From Bacillota bacterium (GTDB taxonomy: Bacteria; Bacillota; Clostridia; Lachnospirales; Lachnospiraceae), in assembly GCA_023439125.1 (NCBI GenBank), contig JAEXOU010000005.1:496001-560000 (forward strand): a DNA stretch of 64,000 bases, in the 5' to 3' direction. The translations under genes were made by a program, and so were the position numbers. A model generated the notes under the pieces. It did no database searches. It saw only the letters and a program-made list of their open reading frames with translations, and had not been told where the DNA came from. Positions 26,638 through 35,305 of this stretch are shown here, piece after piece. Every line of letters starts with the position of its first letter. Within the stretch, counting starts at the first letter, position 1.

Positions 26638-27597
26638 CTACCCCCACAGACTCCAAACCCAAAATTGTTCTGGCGAATAACCATTATCTATAGCATTCTT
26701 TTCCTTTTCTTTCATGAAATCCCGCCAGTTAGGTGTGTTCCAGGCAGAAAGCCGTTCTCCCCAAATGAGTTCCTTCTCAAGGTCATCGCTATATACATCG
26801 ATTTCAGGAAGAAGATTATTATTTGTTATGTAGTTTTTATAAAAGTCAATGATGGTTTTTATTATTTTTACTTTTTCATTCCAATTATTAGTAGATAATA
26901 ACTGATCTATTAGGGTACTAAGTTCTGTTTTAGAAATGGATAAATTTCGAAACGCCCAGTCTAGATGTGTACGCCATGGATAATATTCATGTGAAACCAA
27001 AAAGGCAATGTGGTAAATCCTCTCTATTATTATGCCAATCAATATGTTAGCTTCAGGAATATGATTTCGCTGAACAGTTTTACGTAATTCAAAAAAATCT
27101 TCAATGGCCAGTTCTTTAAAATTGGTTATTAATGATTTTTTCCATAGCTGTTCTGGATATTTTGTTGCCTTAGTTTTTTCTCTTAAATGTTTTAATGTTC
27201 CTTTGGAATTTAAGATGATCGTATTCTTCTGTATTGTAAATAAAGTTTCAAAAGATATATCTTCCCAAGGTAAGTTATCATTACCAGATAGGAATTGATT
27301 CGCATTACCGTCTAACAGCCAAGAAACTGGATGGACACATAGTATCGAGTCTTCACTCATCCACTGATTCGTTTTAGTAAGACATTCATTTAATAATAAT
27401 TGTAATTGCTTTCCTTGGTTTTTCCATATTACATCATCTAAATATATAGATGCTTCAATATCAGAAATATCATCATCAATTCCTAATCCAACAGAGCCTA
27501 ATAATATGATATCCATATCGGATATCATATTAGGATAATTTGTTTGAATGAGTGGTATGATTATGTTTTCAAAATATTGTATTGCATGTTTTGACAT
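26638..27597 (-). CDS. Nucleotidyltransferase-like protein (DUF4037-type)
   Basis: A 319-residue protein starting after GGGGAG. The motif ILLGSVGLGIDDDISDIE is a variant of the polymerase-beta nucleotidyltransferase signature GSxxxGxxxxxSDxD, with the second metal-binding carboxylate as Glu. The rest is helical, with a WRTHLDWAFRNL segment and the DUF4037-type C-terminal half. Such proteins are assumed to adenylylate small molecules or to be inactive relatives. It is the first gene of an operon with the methyltransferase. Confidence 0.7.
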   Translation of the reverse strand: MSKHAIQYFENIIIPLIQTNYPNMISDMDIILLGSVGLGIDDDISDIEASIYLDDVIWKNQGKQLQLLLNECLTKTNQWMSEDSILCVHPVSWLLDGNANQFLSGNDNLPWEDISFETLFTIQKNTIILNSKGTLKHLREKTKATKYPEQLWKKSLITNFKELAIEDFFELRKTVQRNHIPEANILIGIIIERIYHIAFLVSHEYYPWRTHLDWAFRNLSISKTELSTLIDQLLSTNNWNEKVKIIKTIIDFYKNYITNNNLLPEIDVYSDDLEKELIWGERLSAWNTPNWRDFMKEKEKNAIDNGYSPEQFWVWSLWG

Positions 27598-27715
27598 TCT
27601 TACACTCCCCTTTATCCTATAAAACTTGTAAAAAATTGATTTACGATTAACTAATTATATACCACATATATCCATAAATCTATATCGAATATTCAACATA
27701 TAGGGTATTTGAATG

Positions 27716-28195
27716 CTATTCTTTCTTTGTTTTTAGATATCTTTCAATAATCTCTTTATGCTCTTCTAATTCCGGTACTATACCCATCACTTCATATTCC
27801 CAAATATGTTGTCTTTCAATGTCATTAAATTCACTATTATATATATCTTCATAATTGAATTCAATGTTAAACTTCCCAGTATTTTCTAATATAAGAGTGA
27901 GGTTTGTCCATACTTTTTCATTATGTTTTTCATATTCATTATGTAAATCTAAAATACTATCATATAAAAGATCACTACATGTATTGTATGTTCTCCGTTC
28001 AATATTATACTTCCTCGGAATATCAAGTGAATAAACTAGTTCACGATTAGTCTTAGATATAAAATAAAAATATACTGTTTCTGAATCGTACATAACTTCA
28101 CCATATAAGAATACTTTTTCCCATTCAACTGGAATAAGATTATTGACATTACTTGCAACATCAAGATATATCTCATTCATTTTACTACTTTCCAT
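27716..28195 (-). CDS. YezG-family immunity protein (copy 1)
   Basis: A 159-residue protein with the YezG/DUF600 pattern: MNEIYLDVASNVNNLIPVEW, VFLYGEV, YDSETVYFYF, WTNLTLILENTGKFNIEFNY and IERQHIWEYEVMGIVPE. In bacilli YezG neutralises the DNase toxin of the LXG polymorphic toxin YeeF. Here no toxin gene lies nearby. A second copy with its 5' leader lies at 29257-29736 (most residues identical), so this is a tandem duplication. Confidence 0.85.
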   Translation of the reverse strand: MESSKMNEIYLDVASNVNNLIPVEWEKVFLYGEVMYDSETVYFYFISKTNRELVYSLDIPRKYNIERRTYNTCSDLLYDSILDLHNEYEKHNEKVWTNLTLILENTGKFNIEFNYEDIYNSEFNDIERQHIWEYEVMGIVPELEEHKEIIERYLKTKKE

Positions 28196-28310
28196 ATTCT
28201 TGACTTCAACCTCCTGCTTTTACGCCTGTATTCTTTCAAATAACTCTGTGCGTATTTTTTTCACCTTGTCTAAGTTTTAATTACATACTTATCAAACAGA
28301 TCTTTTTCTA

Positions 28311-28961
28311 TCATCTAATAAGATTGTCTTTCATATTTTCTGTCAGTTCCACCTCACGATTGATATATTTCTCACCATTATTGATAGGCCACACTTCCAA
28401 TAGTTTATTCACAATTTGAATTGCATACTTATCAACTAGATGATCGATTTGTAAAACTATATTGGTATCACCAGCATTATATAAGTCTATCCCCCGTCTT
28501 TTCTCATCCTCACTAAATTTCTCTGAATTAATATCCACAGTTGCAACTAATTTAAAAAAAGATGACCATTCTTCTTTTTTAATCGATTCAGAACCCGTTG
28601 TAGCACTGTCTAAATCAATCTTTTCTAAGTCATTGCAAATTTTCTTCATTTCAGAAGAACTTAAAATTCTGCCCTCCACTTGATAATCTGTTTTAGAATA
28701 GTACTCTTTTATGTCCATAGGATATTTGGCATGTTGAAAACATTCTTCTCTTGATACAGTGAAATATTCTCCTTTTCTATTAATTAAAATGACGATTTTC
28801 TCTTGTGTTTCATCGCCATTTTTATAAGGAAGAATCTGATGTGCAATAAAAATTATTTCTTTGTCTTTCGAATCTGAAGACATAAACATACCCCCACACA
28901 CCACAAGGACATCTACAAACATAATAACAGAAACTATAAGAATGATACGTTTACTTTTCAT
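28311..28961 (-). CDS. Hypothetical protein with N-terminal membrane anchor
   Basis: A 216-residue protein. An uncleaved-looking N-terminal hydrophobic segment (about 5-27, VSVIMFVDVLVVCGGMFM) places the rest outside the membrane. The remainder is charged, alpha/beta-like, with no motif I can name. It is sandwiched between the two YezG copies and follows a gene remnant, so it may belong to the same toxin-immunity module, but nothing in the protein shows this. Confidence 0.55.
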   Translation of the reverse strand: MKSKRIILIVSVIMFVDVLVVCGGMFMSSDSKDKEIIFIAHQILPYKNGDETQEKIVILINRKGEYFTVSREECFQHAKYPMDIKEYYSKTDYQVEGRILSSSEMKKICNDLEKIDLDSATTGSESIKKEEWSSFFKLVATVDINSEKFSEDEKRRGIDLYNAGDTNIVLQIDHLVDKYAIQIVNKLLEVWPINNGEKYINREVELTENMKDNLIR

Positions 28962-28992
28962 TGCTATTACCCCCTGATGAACGCAATACTCA

Positions 28993-29241
28993 CTAGAATC
29001 TTAGTATTTCATTACACATACTTATTTTATCCCATGGTAATGTTCTTACAGCCTCATTAAATGGCACACTAAAATAAGTATCCTAGCTACTTACGTAAAA
29101 TACAGAATATATTGAAAAACCGTTCCTTTGAGCAGCTATACTTGTTATTTCGTTAGAAGATAATTCTTTTGTTTGAATTGCTTTTTCACCATTCGAAATA
29201 CACTTCCAAAAACTACCAACCAGGTAGATCGGTATTCCATA
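28993..29241 (-). pseudogene. Coding remnant between the two YezG genes
   Basis: Without a start codon, the minus strand reads IPIYLVGSFWKCISNG followed by ...ELSSNEITSIAAQRNGFSIY, reaching a TAG at 29083, and continues in the same frame as DTYFSVPFNEAVRTLPWDK to a second stop at 28993. Codon use and residue composition look like former coding sequence. I cannot assign the family. Its position directly after the second YezG gene could make it the relic of a module gene. Confidence 0.45.
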
Positions 29242-29256
29242 TAGGGGATTCGAATT

Positions 29257-29736
29257 CTATACTTCCTTCGTTTTTAAGTATCTTTCAATAATCTCTTTAT
29301 GCTCTTCTAATTCCGGTACTATATCCATCACTTCGTATTTCCAAATAAGATGTCTCTCAATGTCATTAAATACACTATTATATATATCATCATAATTGAA
29401 CTCAATGCTAAACTTCCCAGTATTTTCTAATATAAGAGTGAGGTTTGTCCATATTTTTTCATAATGTTTTTTATATTCATTATGTAAATCAAAAATACTA
29501 TCATATAAAAGATTTCTATATGTCTTGTATGTACTACGTTCTATATTATACTTCCTCCAAATATCAAGTGAATAAACTAGTTCATGATTAGCCTTAGGTA
29601 CAAAATAAAAAAATACTCTTTCTGAATCGTACAAAACTTCACCATATAAGAAAACTTTTTCCCATTCAACTGGAATAAGATCATTGACTTTACTTGCAAT
29701 ATCATGATATATCTCATTCATTCTACTACTTTCCAT
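29257..29736 (-). CDS. YezG-family immunity protein (copy 2)
   Basis: A 159-residue paralogue of the protein at 27716-28195; start, length and about four fifths of residues agree (ESSRMNEIYHDIASKVNDL, WTNLTLILENTGKFSIEFNY, IERHLIWKYEVMDIVPE). The ~25 nt before the start and the ribosome binding site (GGAGG) are also shared with copy 1, which shows that the duplicated unit included the 5' region. See copy 1 for function. Divergence between copies suggests recognition of different toxin variants. Confidence 0.85.
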   Translation of the reverse strand: MESSRMNEIYHDIASKVNDLIPVEWEKVFLYGEVLYDSERVFFYFVPKANHELVYSLDIWRKYNIERSTYKTYRNLLYDSIFDLHNEYKKHYEKIWTNLTLILENTGKFSIEFNYDDIYNSVFNDIERHLIWKYEVMDIVPELEEHKEIIERYLKTKEV

Positions 29737-29786
29737 ATTCTTGACTTCAGCCTCCTGCTTTATTCCATATTGTTTTTGATTATGAT

Positions 29787-29831
29787 AAAAAGCATGCGAA
29801 ATAACTGTACTGTTATTATGTCATGCTTTTT
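29787..29831 (-). terminator. Terminator after the thermolysin-propeptide-like genes
   Basis: Stem AAAAAGCATG / CATGCTTTTT with a second nested stem (ATAACAGTACAGTTAT) in the loop. It lies about 100 nt after the stop at 29938 on the minus strand. Confidence 0.75.
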
Positions 29832-29937
29832 CTTAAAGGTGCATTCCATGTACTTGTTTCAGAAGAATACATATCGTACCAAATACTAGGTTCATGATCC
29901 AAGCATTTAGAATTTAGACTATAATGTTTCTATTACG

Positions 29938-31023
29938 TCACTCACATAATAAGTTGGATAGTTTAATCATAAATTGTATTAAATTTCTGTTTTTTTCCCA
30001 GCTCATCTTCTCCATAGCATTCCCAGAATTCGTTATAAGGCTAGCTCTCTTATATAAAACTTCTGCATTATTCGCATCAACCAAAGCATTACGAATATGT
30101 CCATCCGAATCCACAAAGTTTATATTCCACGCAAGCCTTGCCGTGTCATTCTTCATATACACATTAAGCTCGGCGTTAATTACGATTATGTAGTTAATTT
30201 TTGAAGAACTCATGGCTGCATCACTCGTAAGTGATGGAGTCGTATTCAATTTAAACGGAACATAGGAACTGTTAAGTCCTGTTGTATTTCCTTCTAAATC
30301 TGTAGAAAGTGTAATTTTTGATCCAAAAACAGGCAATCCTTTATATACCTGAGTAAATACATATACATATCCATATGCATCGCTGAAAATGCTTTCTGGG
30401 CATAGCTCATCCTCTAGGTTATCCATACCCATCAATTCCTTTACTCCCTGTAAGGCAAGAAAAGCTTCATCATAGGAATCAACCTTAATATCGGATATAG
30501 AACCAATAACGAAATCTATGTATCCTAAATCATTCGTATATATCTGCAGATCTTCAATGATATCATTGTAGAAATACAATTGCATCATATCTTCCAATAC
30601 AAAAATATCGTCATAAGAGTAATCGCAGTACATACTTTTTACCACTCTTATCCTAAACTCTTTTTCAAGAGAGGAATCATTGTATGATATTTTTGCTGTA
30701 AGGTTAACTATTTCCGATGTTTCTTTCTGTCTGTAAACAATACCATCTACACCTACTACTTTCGTTTTATCACTTGTCCAAGTAACAGTACAACCTTTTA
30801 CGTTTTTAGGCAATTGAAGATTTTTTGTTACAGATTCATAGGTATCATTTCCAGAAAATCCTATCTTAACAAAAGAATAAGCATTTTCTACCCGAGCAAG
30901 GTCTAAATCAACTTGATTCTTTATCCAACAGATTGAAGAAGCATATGAAGGAATTTCCATTCCACCAAAAAACATCACTCCCAAGAGCGCGAATGCTACT
31001 ACCCTAATATATATTTTTTTCAT
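29938..31023 (-). CDS. Secreted FTP/PepSY protein, truncated and frameshifted M4 metallopeptidase
   Basis: A 361-residue exported protein with a signal peptide (to about PSYASS), a bacterial Ig-like segment (VKGCTVTWTSDKTKVVGVDG), an FTP domain (YVYVFTQVYKGLPVFGSKITLS) and a PepSY-like end (ALVDANNAEVLYK). This is the propeptide layout of thermolysin-type proteases. After ...ITNSGNAMEK the frame is lost: the +1 frame reads DELGKKQKFNTIYD, which matches the start of the M4 catalytic domain, then stops. The HEXXH catalytic part is absent. The protein is therefore a propeptide relic, or has been reused as a stand-alone inhibitor or binding protein. Confidence 0.7.
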   Translation of the reverse strand: MKKIYIRVVAFALLGVMFFGGMEIPSYASSICWIKNQVDLDLARVENAYSFVKIGFSGNDTYESVTKNLQLPKNVKGCTVTWTSDKTKVVGVDGIVYRQKETSEIVNLTAKISYNDSSLEKEFRIRVVKSMYCDYSYDDIFVLEDMMQLYFYNDIIEDLQIYTNDLGYIDFVIGSISDIKVDSYDEAFLALQGVKELMGMDNLEDELCPESIFSDAYGYVYVFTQVYKGLPVFGSKITLSTDLEGNTTGLNSSYVPFKLNTTPSLTSDAAMSSSKINYIIVINAELNVYMKNDTARLAWNINFVDSDGHIRNALVDANNAEVLYKRASLITNSGNAMEKMSWEKNRNLIQFMIKLSNLLCE

Positions 31024-31103
31024 TTTTCCTCCTTTTTTCCACGCTATTCCTTTCCTACCTTAGAGTTAAACCTATCCAATGTTCTTCATGCATTTCATAA
31101 TGA

Positions 31104-31943
31104 CTAATAAACAACTGTTGAAGCTTCCAATATAATTTCTCCAGTATTGGCATCTAGAATAAATGCTTTTTCCCACGGCTCATCTTTCATTGCAACTACA
31201 AAATGATAAGCTAATACTGGCTTATCATCCAGATCTTCTGTATATAGGATTAATTCGGCAAAAAAATCAGTTACTGTTGGATATTGGTCTTTAATAATCT
31301 TGATGCTATCACTCTCGGATAATTTAGGTGTCGTTGTAGTAATTGCTTCCTTAAGAGTTTTATTTGGTATGATATAAGAACTCAAAGAACACGTTTTACC
31401 TTCAGCATCGACTGATACCATAATCGTACCGCCCCATACTTTAACATTATCATAGTATTGCTGGAATAAATAGTAGTTTCCCATTATACTCTCATCCACA
31501 CGATCAAGAACTAATTGAGAGGAAGGATCCTCCAATCCTAAAAGTGATTTCACACTATAGATTGCATGTAATGCATCGATAGCAGATAGTACTTTGATAT
31601 CACTATATACACCCATAATTGAAGTGATATATTCGTCGTTGTAATCATAACTTAAGTCAAGCGGATACATCTCATTTTCATTCATAATCATTAAATCTAT
31701 CAAATCGTTATCATGAATCGTGTTAACATCTATACTTGAGCTTTCTACTAAATTCTGTTCCTTCTCCATGTTCTCATTCTCTTTTTCTGCTGCCTCACTT
31801 TCCTGTTTTGAATCTGGTTGTTCTGCCATTACATTCTCAAAGATCGCAGTTGGTTCTGATATGAGATTCTGGAACGCTTCTAAATCTTTTGAGGAAAACA
31901 AAATAAAAACAATATACATTATAGCAAAGATTAATTCCTTCAT
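31104..31943 (-). CDS. Secreted FTP/PepSY propeptide-like protein without protease domain
   Basis: A 279-residue exported protein starting after AGGGAGGAAG. A hydrophobic N-terminus (MKELIFAIMYIVFILF) precedes an acidic linker (EKENENMEKEQ) and the FTP-PepSY pair: YYLFQQYYDNVKVWGGTIMVSVDAEG, then YHFVVAMKDEPWEKAFILDANTGEII. It ends cleanly where the catalytic domain of an M4 protease would begin. It lies 80 nt before its relative at 29938, behind the conserved leader at 32000, so the two probably form one operon. Stand-alone propeptides may inhibit secreted proteases; this is an inference. Confidence 0.7.
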   Translation of the reverse strand: MKELIFAIMYIVFILFSSKDLEAFQNLISEPTAIFENVMAEQPDSKQESEAAEKENENMEKEQNLVESSSIDVNTIHDNDLIDLMIMNENEMYPLDLSYDYNDEYITSIMGVYSDIKVLSAIDALHAIYSVKSLLGLEDPSSQLVLDRVDESIMGNYYLFQQYYDNVKVWGGTIMVSVDAEGKTCSLSSYIIPNKTLKEAITTTTPKLSESDSIKIIKDQYPTVTDFFAELILYTEDLDDKPVLAYHFVVAMKDEPWEKAFILDANTGEIILEASTVVY

Positions 31944-31999
31944 ATATCTTCCTCCCTACTCAAGAAGTGAGTGTAATATTAAACTCGCTGTTACTACCA

Positions 32000-32163
32000 A
32001 AAAAATAGCTGCAAAGTAATATATACTTTGCAGCCGAACGGTCATAAAATACAATTACTGTTTTCTTAGACTTCAAACTATGCGTGCGTCCTCATACATC
32101 TATGAGTTTTCCGGATATGTAGTTAATAATTTTGTCTGTTTTTAGTGGTGTTTGTTGAAGTAT
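32000..32163 (-). ncRNA. Conserved leader RNA with terminator-like hairpin (copy 2)
   Basis: Aligns with the leader at 22485-22639. The hairpin CTCATA-GATG-TATGAG is kept although the loop differs from copy 1, and the 38-nt stretch between it and the terminator hairpin is almost identical. The strong hairpin GCTGCAAAGTA/TACTTTGCAGC lies at 32008-32034 and here is followed by TATTTTTTT, a proper intrinsic terminator U-tract. Downstream gene: the FTP/PepSY protein at 31104-31943. Confidence 0.6.
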
Positions 32164-32169
32164 AAATTT

Positions 32170-32199
32170 ATTATAGACTAAAATGGTATTAATTGTCAA
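32170..32199 (-). promoter_or_regulatory. Consensus promoter for the FTP/PepSY operon (shared block 3)
   Basis: TTGACA, 18-nt spacer ending TTAGTC, TATAAT on the minus strand; matches the blocks at 14767 and 22646. It lies immediately after the HD-domain gene. Confidence 0.85.
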
Positions 32200-32216
32200 T
32201 CATTGAGTGCAATCCT

Positions 32217-32780
32217 TTAGTTCAGTAATTCCATGACCTGATTATATTTGTCATTATAAAAAACTTTACTTTCAGGTGACAATTTATGAAAGCTTCTCTC
32301 CAATTTTCCTCTTACAAATTGAATTCCATCTTCCATACTCATTTTTCTTTCACCATATGCAAGATACAATAAACTCGGAACACTGTCAAAGTGTGAAATT
32401 GCATCCGCATCAGCAACACACATCTCCTCTTTACTATTTTTTTCAGCCGATATGCTTCCCCTATGATTTTTAATGCATTTTTGTACTAATACAATTTTTG
32501 ATTCATCATAGTTAAGCTCTGACAAAATGTCATAAGCCATCTCTGCTCCATAAATATGATGATTATCATATAAAGAGTAGTCTGTAATTGATGCAATATC
32601 GTGTAGCCATGCTGCAATTATCACAACTTCTTTATCTGCTCCATATTTCTGTGCTAACAGCTCTGCATTCTTAACTACAGCTTCTATATGATAATAACAT
32701 CCTATTCCAAATTTATTCGTTTGTTTCTGACACCGTTTATATATTTCAGTATGTAATTGTTCAAAAATATCTAATCTCAT
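32217..32780 (-). CDS. HD domain phosphohydrolase
   Basis: A 187-residue protein. The metal-binding pattern is present in order: H in YYHIEAVVKNA, the HD pair in WLHDIAS, H in NHHIYGA and the final Asp in CVADADAISHFD. HD proteins of this size hydrolyse phosphate esters of nucleotides or related molecules in the cytosol; the substrate is not evident. It lies 17 nt after the GNAT gene at 32798 and is probably co-transcribed with it. Confidence 0.88.
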   Translation of the reverse strand: MRLDIFEQLHTEIYKRCQKQTNKFGIGCYYHIEAVVKNAELLAQKYGADKEVVIIAAWLHDIASITDYSLYDNHHIYGAEMAYDILSELNYDESKIVLVQKCIKNHRGSISAEKNSKEEMCVADADAISHFDSVPSLLYLAYGERKMSMEDGIQFVRGKLERSFHKLSPESKVFYNDKYNQVMELLN

Positions 32781-32797
32781 ATTGTACTCCGTTCTTA

Positions 32798-33742
32798 TTA
32801 TTCATGTAATGCACATTCATCAATTCGACGAACTACACTATTTGTATAGGCAGTAAAATATTTCAGCCAAAAACTATATGCATTAGGATTAAAACTCTCA
32901 AAATCTACTCCTAGAAGCTTATATCCTTCTCCTTTTAGCTTCCGTATTGTAAAATTCAATAAATTCTGATAGATGTTATTTCCACGAAAGGCTGGCAGGC
33001 AGAAAGCCCCGCATATATTACTCATATGATCAACTTCTGTAACAAAATTTTCACCACTGCTTTTTACTTCAACGAATGCAATTAGCTTTTCACTATCTTT
33101 GGCAACAAATAACCTTGAGTTACGCTCCTCTGCACGAGCCAGCCAAGATTTAAAATCCTCGAAGGAAGAATACATAAAACATGGACTGTTTCCCATATGT
33201 TCAGATAGCATTTGACGCATTTCTCTAACTTTAGATACATCTGATATCGTAAGTTCTTCAAAATTTATGCCATCACATGGCTGACATTCCAATTCCACCA
33301 TTGGCCGTATGGCATCGATGCACCGAAGGCCAAAACCATAGGTAAAAAAAGCATTGATCGACTCTGTATCATGTGCATAATGTCCGATTGCATGGTATGT
33401 AATATTATGTTTAACCCATTTTTCTGCAGCAACTTGATACATTTTTTGATATATTAATCTTCTATTCTCTTTTACTGCACCATGGGCATGAATAGGTGAG
33501 AATGTTCCTTTAGCAGTTGAGTCAAATGCATTGTCCCATGGTTCATAACAACATAAAAATCCTACGAACTGGTCATCATCAAAAGCTGCAACACCAAGTC
33601 CATTACTCGCAAAGTAATCTAAATCAGGAAGCGAGTCTATGCTAGGCAGAATTGGTACACATTCACGCTCTTCATAGTAATTAGCGGTAGCAATTAGCTT
33701 TGCGCTTTCTATATGTTTCTTCTCAAATTCTACAATTTTCAT
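32798..33742 (-). CDS. GNAT family N-acetyltransferase, two-domain
   Basis: A 314-residue protein with two GNAT-like halves. The N-terminal half resembles a degenerate GNAT domain (VGFLCCYEPWDN). The C-terminal half holds the acetyl-CoA site (AFCLPAFRGNNIYQNLLNFTI) and the motif B segment LLGVDFESFNPNAYSFWLKYF. Substrate is unknown. It starts after GGAGGATTTAC and is followed by the HD phosphohydrolase gene. Confidence 0.82.
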   Translation of the reverse strand: MKIVEFEKKHIESAKLIATANYYEERECVPILPSIDSLPDLDYFASNGLGVAAFDDDQFVGFLCCYEPWDNAFDSTAKGTFSPIHAHGAVKENRRLIYQKMYQVAAEKWVKHNITYHAIGHYAHDTESINAFFTYGFGLRCIDAIRPMVELECQPCDGINFEELTISDVSKVREMRQMLSEHMGNSPCFMYSSFEDFKSWLARAEERNSRLFVAKDSEKLIAFVEVKSSGENFVTEVDHMSNICGAFCLPAFRGNNIYQNLLNFTIRKLKGEGYKLLGVDFESFNPNAYSFWLKYFTAYTNSVVRRIDECALHE

Positions 33743-33965
33743 GTAAATCCTCCAAATTTATCTTCTTTCAATTTCATATTATACATCTTCTCATAAAATT
33801 ACAATAGTTTAACTACCAACATCCTATATATCTACAGATATTACTTTCGCCGTATAAATTCATATTGCTATATCCTCAACTCTCTTACTTTTATTTCATT
33901 CCATCTTACTAACGTATACTCCCCCAGTAATGTTATTTATCTATGCATTTCATCGTGCTATACAC

Positions 33966-33993
33966 TTGTTATAATTTTACTTTATGATATAAT
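33966..33993 (+). promoter_or_regulatory. Promoter for the fibronectin-III protein gene
   Basis: TTGTTA, 16-nt spacer, TATAAT. Transcription near 34000 would give a ~250-nt leader. Within the leader two copies of an AGATTTAGAcnATA...GATG element occur at about 34044 and 34094; no known riboswitch was recognised. Confidence 0.55.
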
Positions 33994-34249
33994 TTAATTT
34001 GTATACTCTGATTCTGCTTTCAATACACAAAAGGGGATGAATAGATTTAGACCATAAGATGTACATATATAATGATGACAGTTTCTAGTATAAGATTTAG
34101 ACATATGGATGATTTCTCCATGCAGTAGTGATATATATTCATTATTGAATGGAATTAATCTTTAAAAAATATAAAGATCTCATCCTAATACAAAAGCATT
34201 AGGGAAACATAAATTCTCTAAAGAAGACTATATAAGGAGGAAATTTATT

Positions 34250-35071
34250 ATGAAGAACTTCAAGAAGTTATTAGTAACATTTTTAGCATTTGTTATGTTT
34301 GTTTTATCTTCTAGTACACTTACTGTTTTCGCTGAGGGAGATACTGAACCTATTAATTTGACTATTAATATCATAAAAGAGTCAAAAGTTACAGAAGATC
34401 CTAAAGCACCAAAAATTAAGGTATCATTAAACTCTAATGATATTCCTATTATTACCTGGAATAAGGTAGCAAATGCTACTGGTTATAGGGTTTATAGAAA
34501 AACATCTACTAATAAAAAATGGGTTGCTGTTAAAACTACATCAAAGACAAAATTTACTGATAATAAATGTAAAGCAACAGCTGGAAGTAAAGTTCAGTAT
34601 GCATTGAAAACTTATGTTAAGTTTGATGGAAAAACAACTTGGAGTAAGTTATCAAAAGCTGTTTCTGTAAAGATTCCTGATAAAAAAGAATATACTTATA
34701 AAATTGAGGGTTCTAGTTGTTATACTTATTTAAATGGCAAGCTCATTGTTAGAGATTATTATTGTGTATTTGAAGAGGATACAATTATAACTTTACAGGA
34801 CCTTGAGAATTTAGAGTATAATTGTGGCGTTTATTATTACTATGATGATAAATATATGTATGAATATCAAGGTTATTCTTGGTTTTGTTATGTTTATGAG
34901 GTAACAAGTAAAGGAGAATTAAATGAAATAGGCTGTTATAATCCTTTTGATTTTTCTCCTAACAAAAATGATGGATCATCTTATCTCAGCTATGAGGATT
35001 CCTTAGTTAAATTTGAAGAGTTCCGTAAGAAATTCCGAGCAGGTGAGCTTGAGAGTCTTTACTTACAATAA
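34250..35071 (+). CDS. Secreted protein with fibronectin type III-like domain
   Basis: A 273-residue exported protein starting after AAGGAGGAAA. The signal peptide runs to about TVFAEG. Residues ~50-145 form a fibronectin type III-like domain, with IPIITWNKVANATGYRVYRK and VQYALKTYVKFDGKTTWSKLSKAV. This is the arrangement found in clostridial surface and matrix proteins. The Tyr-rich C-terminal ~120 residues (YYYYDDKYMYEYQGYSWF) are unrecognised. It is the only plus-strand gene for several kilobases. Confidence 0.75.
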   Translation: MKNFKKLLVTFLAFVMFVLSSSTLTVFAEGDTEPINLTINIIKESKVTEDPKAPKIKVSLNSNDIPIITWNKVANATGYRVYRKTSTNKKWVAVKTTSKTKFTDNKCKATAGSKVQYALKTYVKFDGKTTWSKLSKAVSVKIPDKKEYTYKIEGSSCYTYLNGKLIVRDYYCVFEEDTIITLQDLENLEYNCGVYYYYDDKYMYEYQGYSWFCYVYEVTSKGELNEIGCYNPFDFSPNKNDGSSYLSYEDSLVKFEEFRKKFRAGELESLYLQ

Positions 35072-35305
35072 ATATCTACCAAACGAAATCATAAATTTTA
35101 AAGTCGATTTTTGATTGGAGATGTTTCATTCTTTTATTTTTGCTATATTCCAATAGTTTCATTATCACAAGGAGTGCTGCTCAATGGCTAAAATTTAGTC
35201 ACGAAGCAACATTCCTTTGTCATGATTCATTTAATAATATTTCATTGTTGCCATACGAATCTCACATTCTTTTCCAAACCAGGAAAAAGTATTGCTTCAC
35301 ATATT

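Noticed and set aside
22485..32163. Cyclic di-GMP-I riboswitch
   Set aside because: Copy 1 has GGATGCAAAG followed by GTCTAAG, reminiscent of that core, but copy 2 breaks it and the upstream conserved segment of the class is missing.
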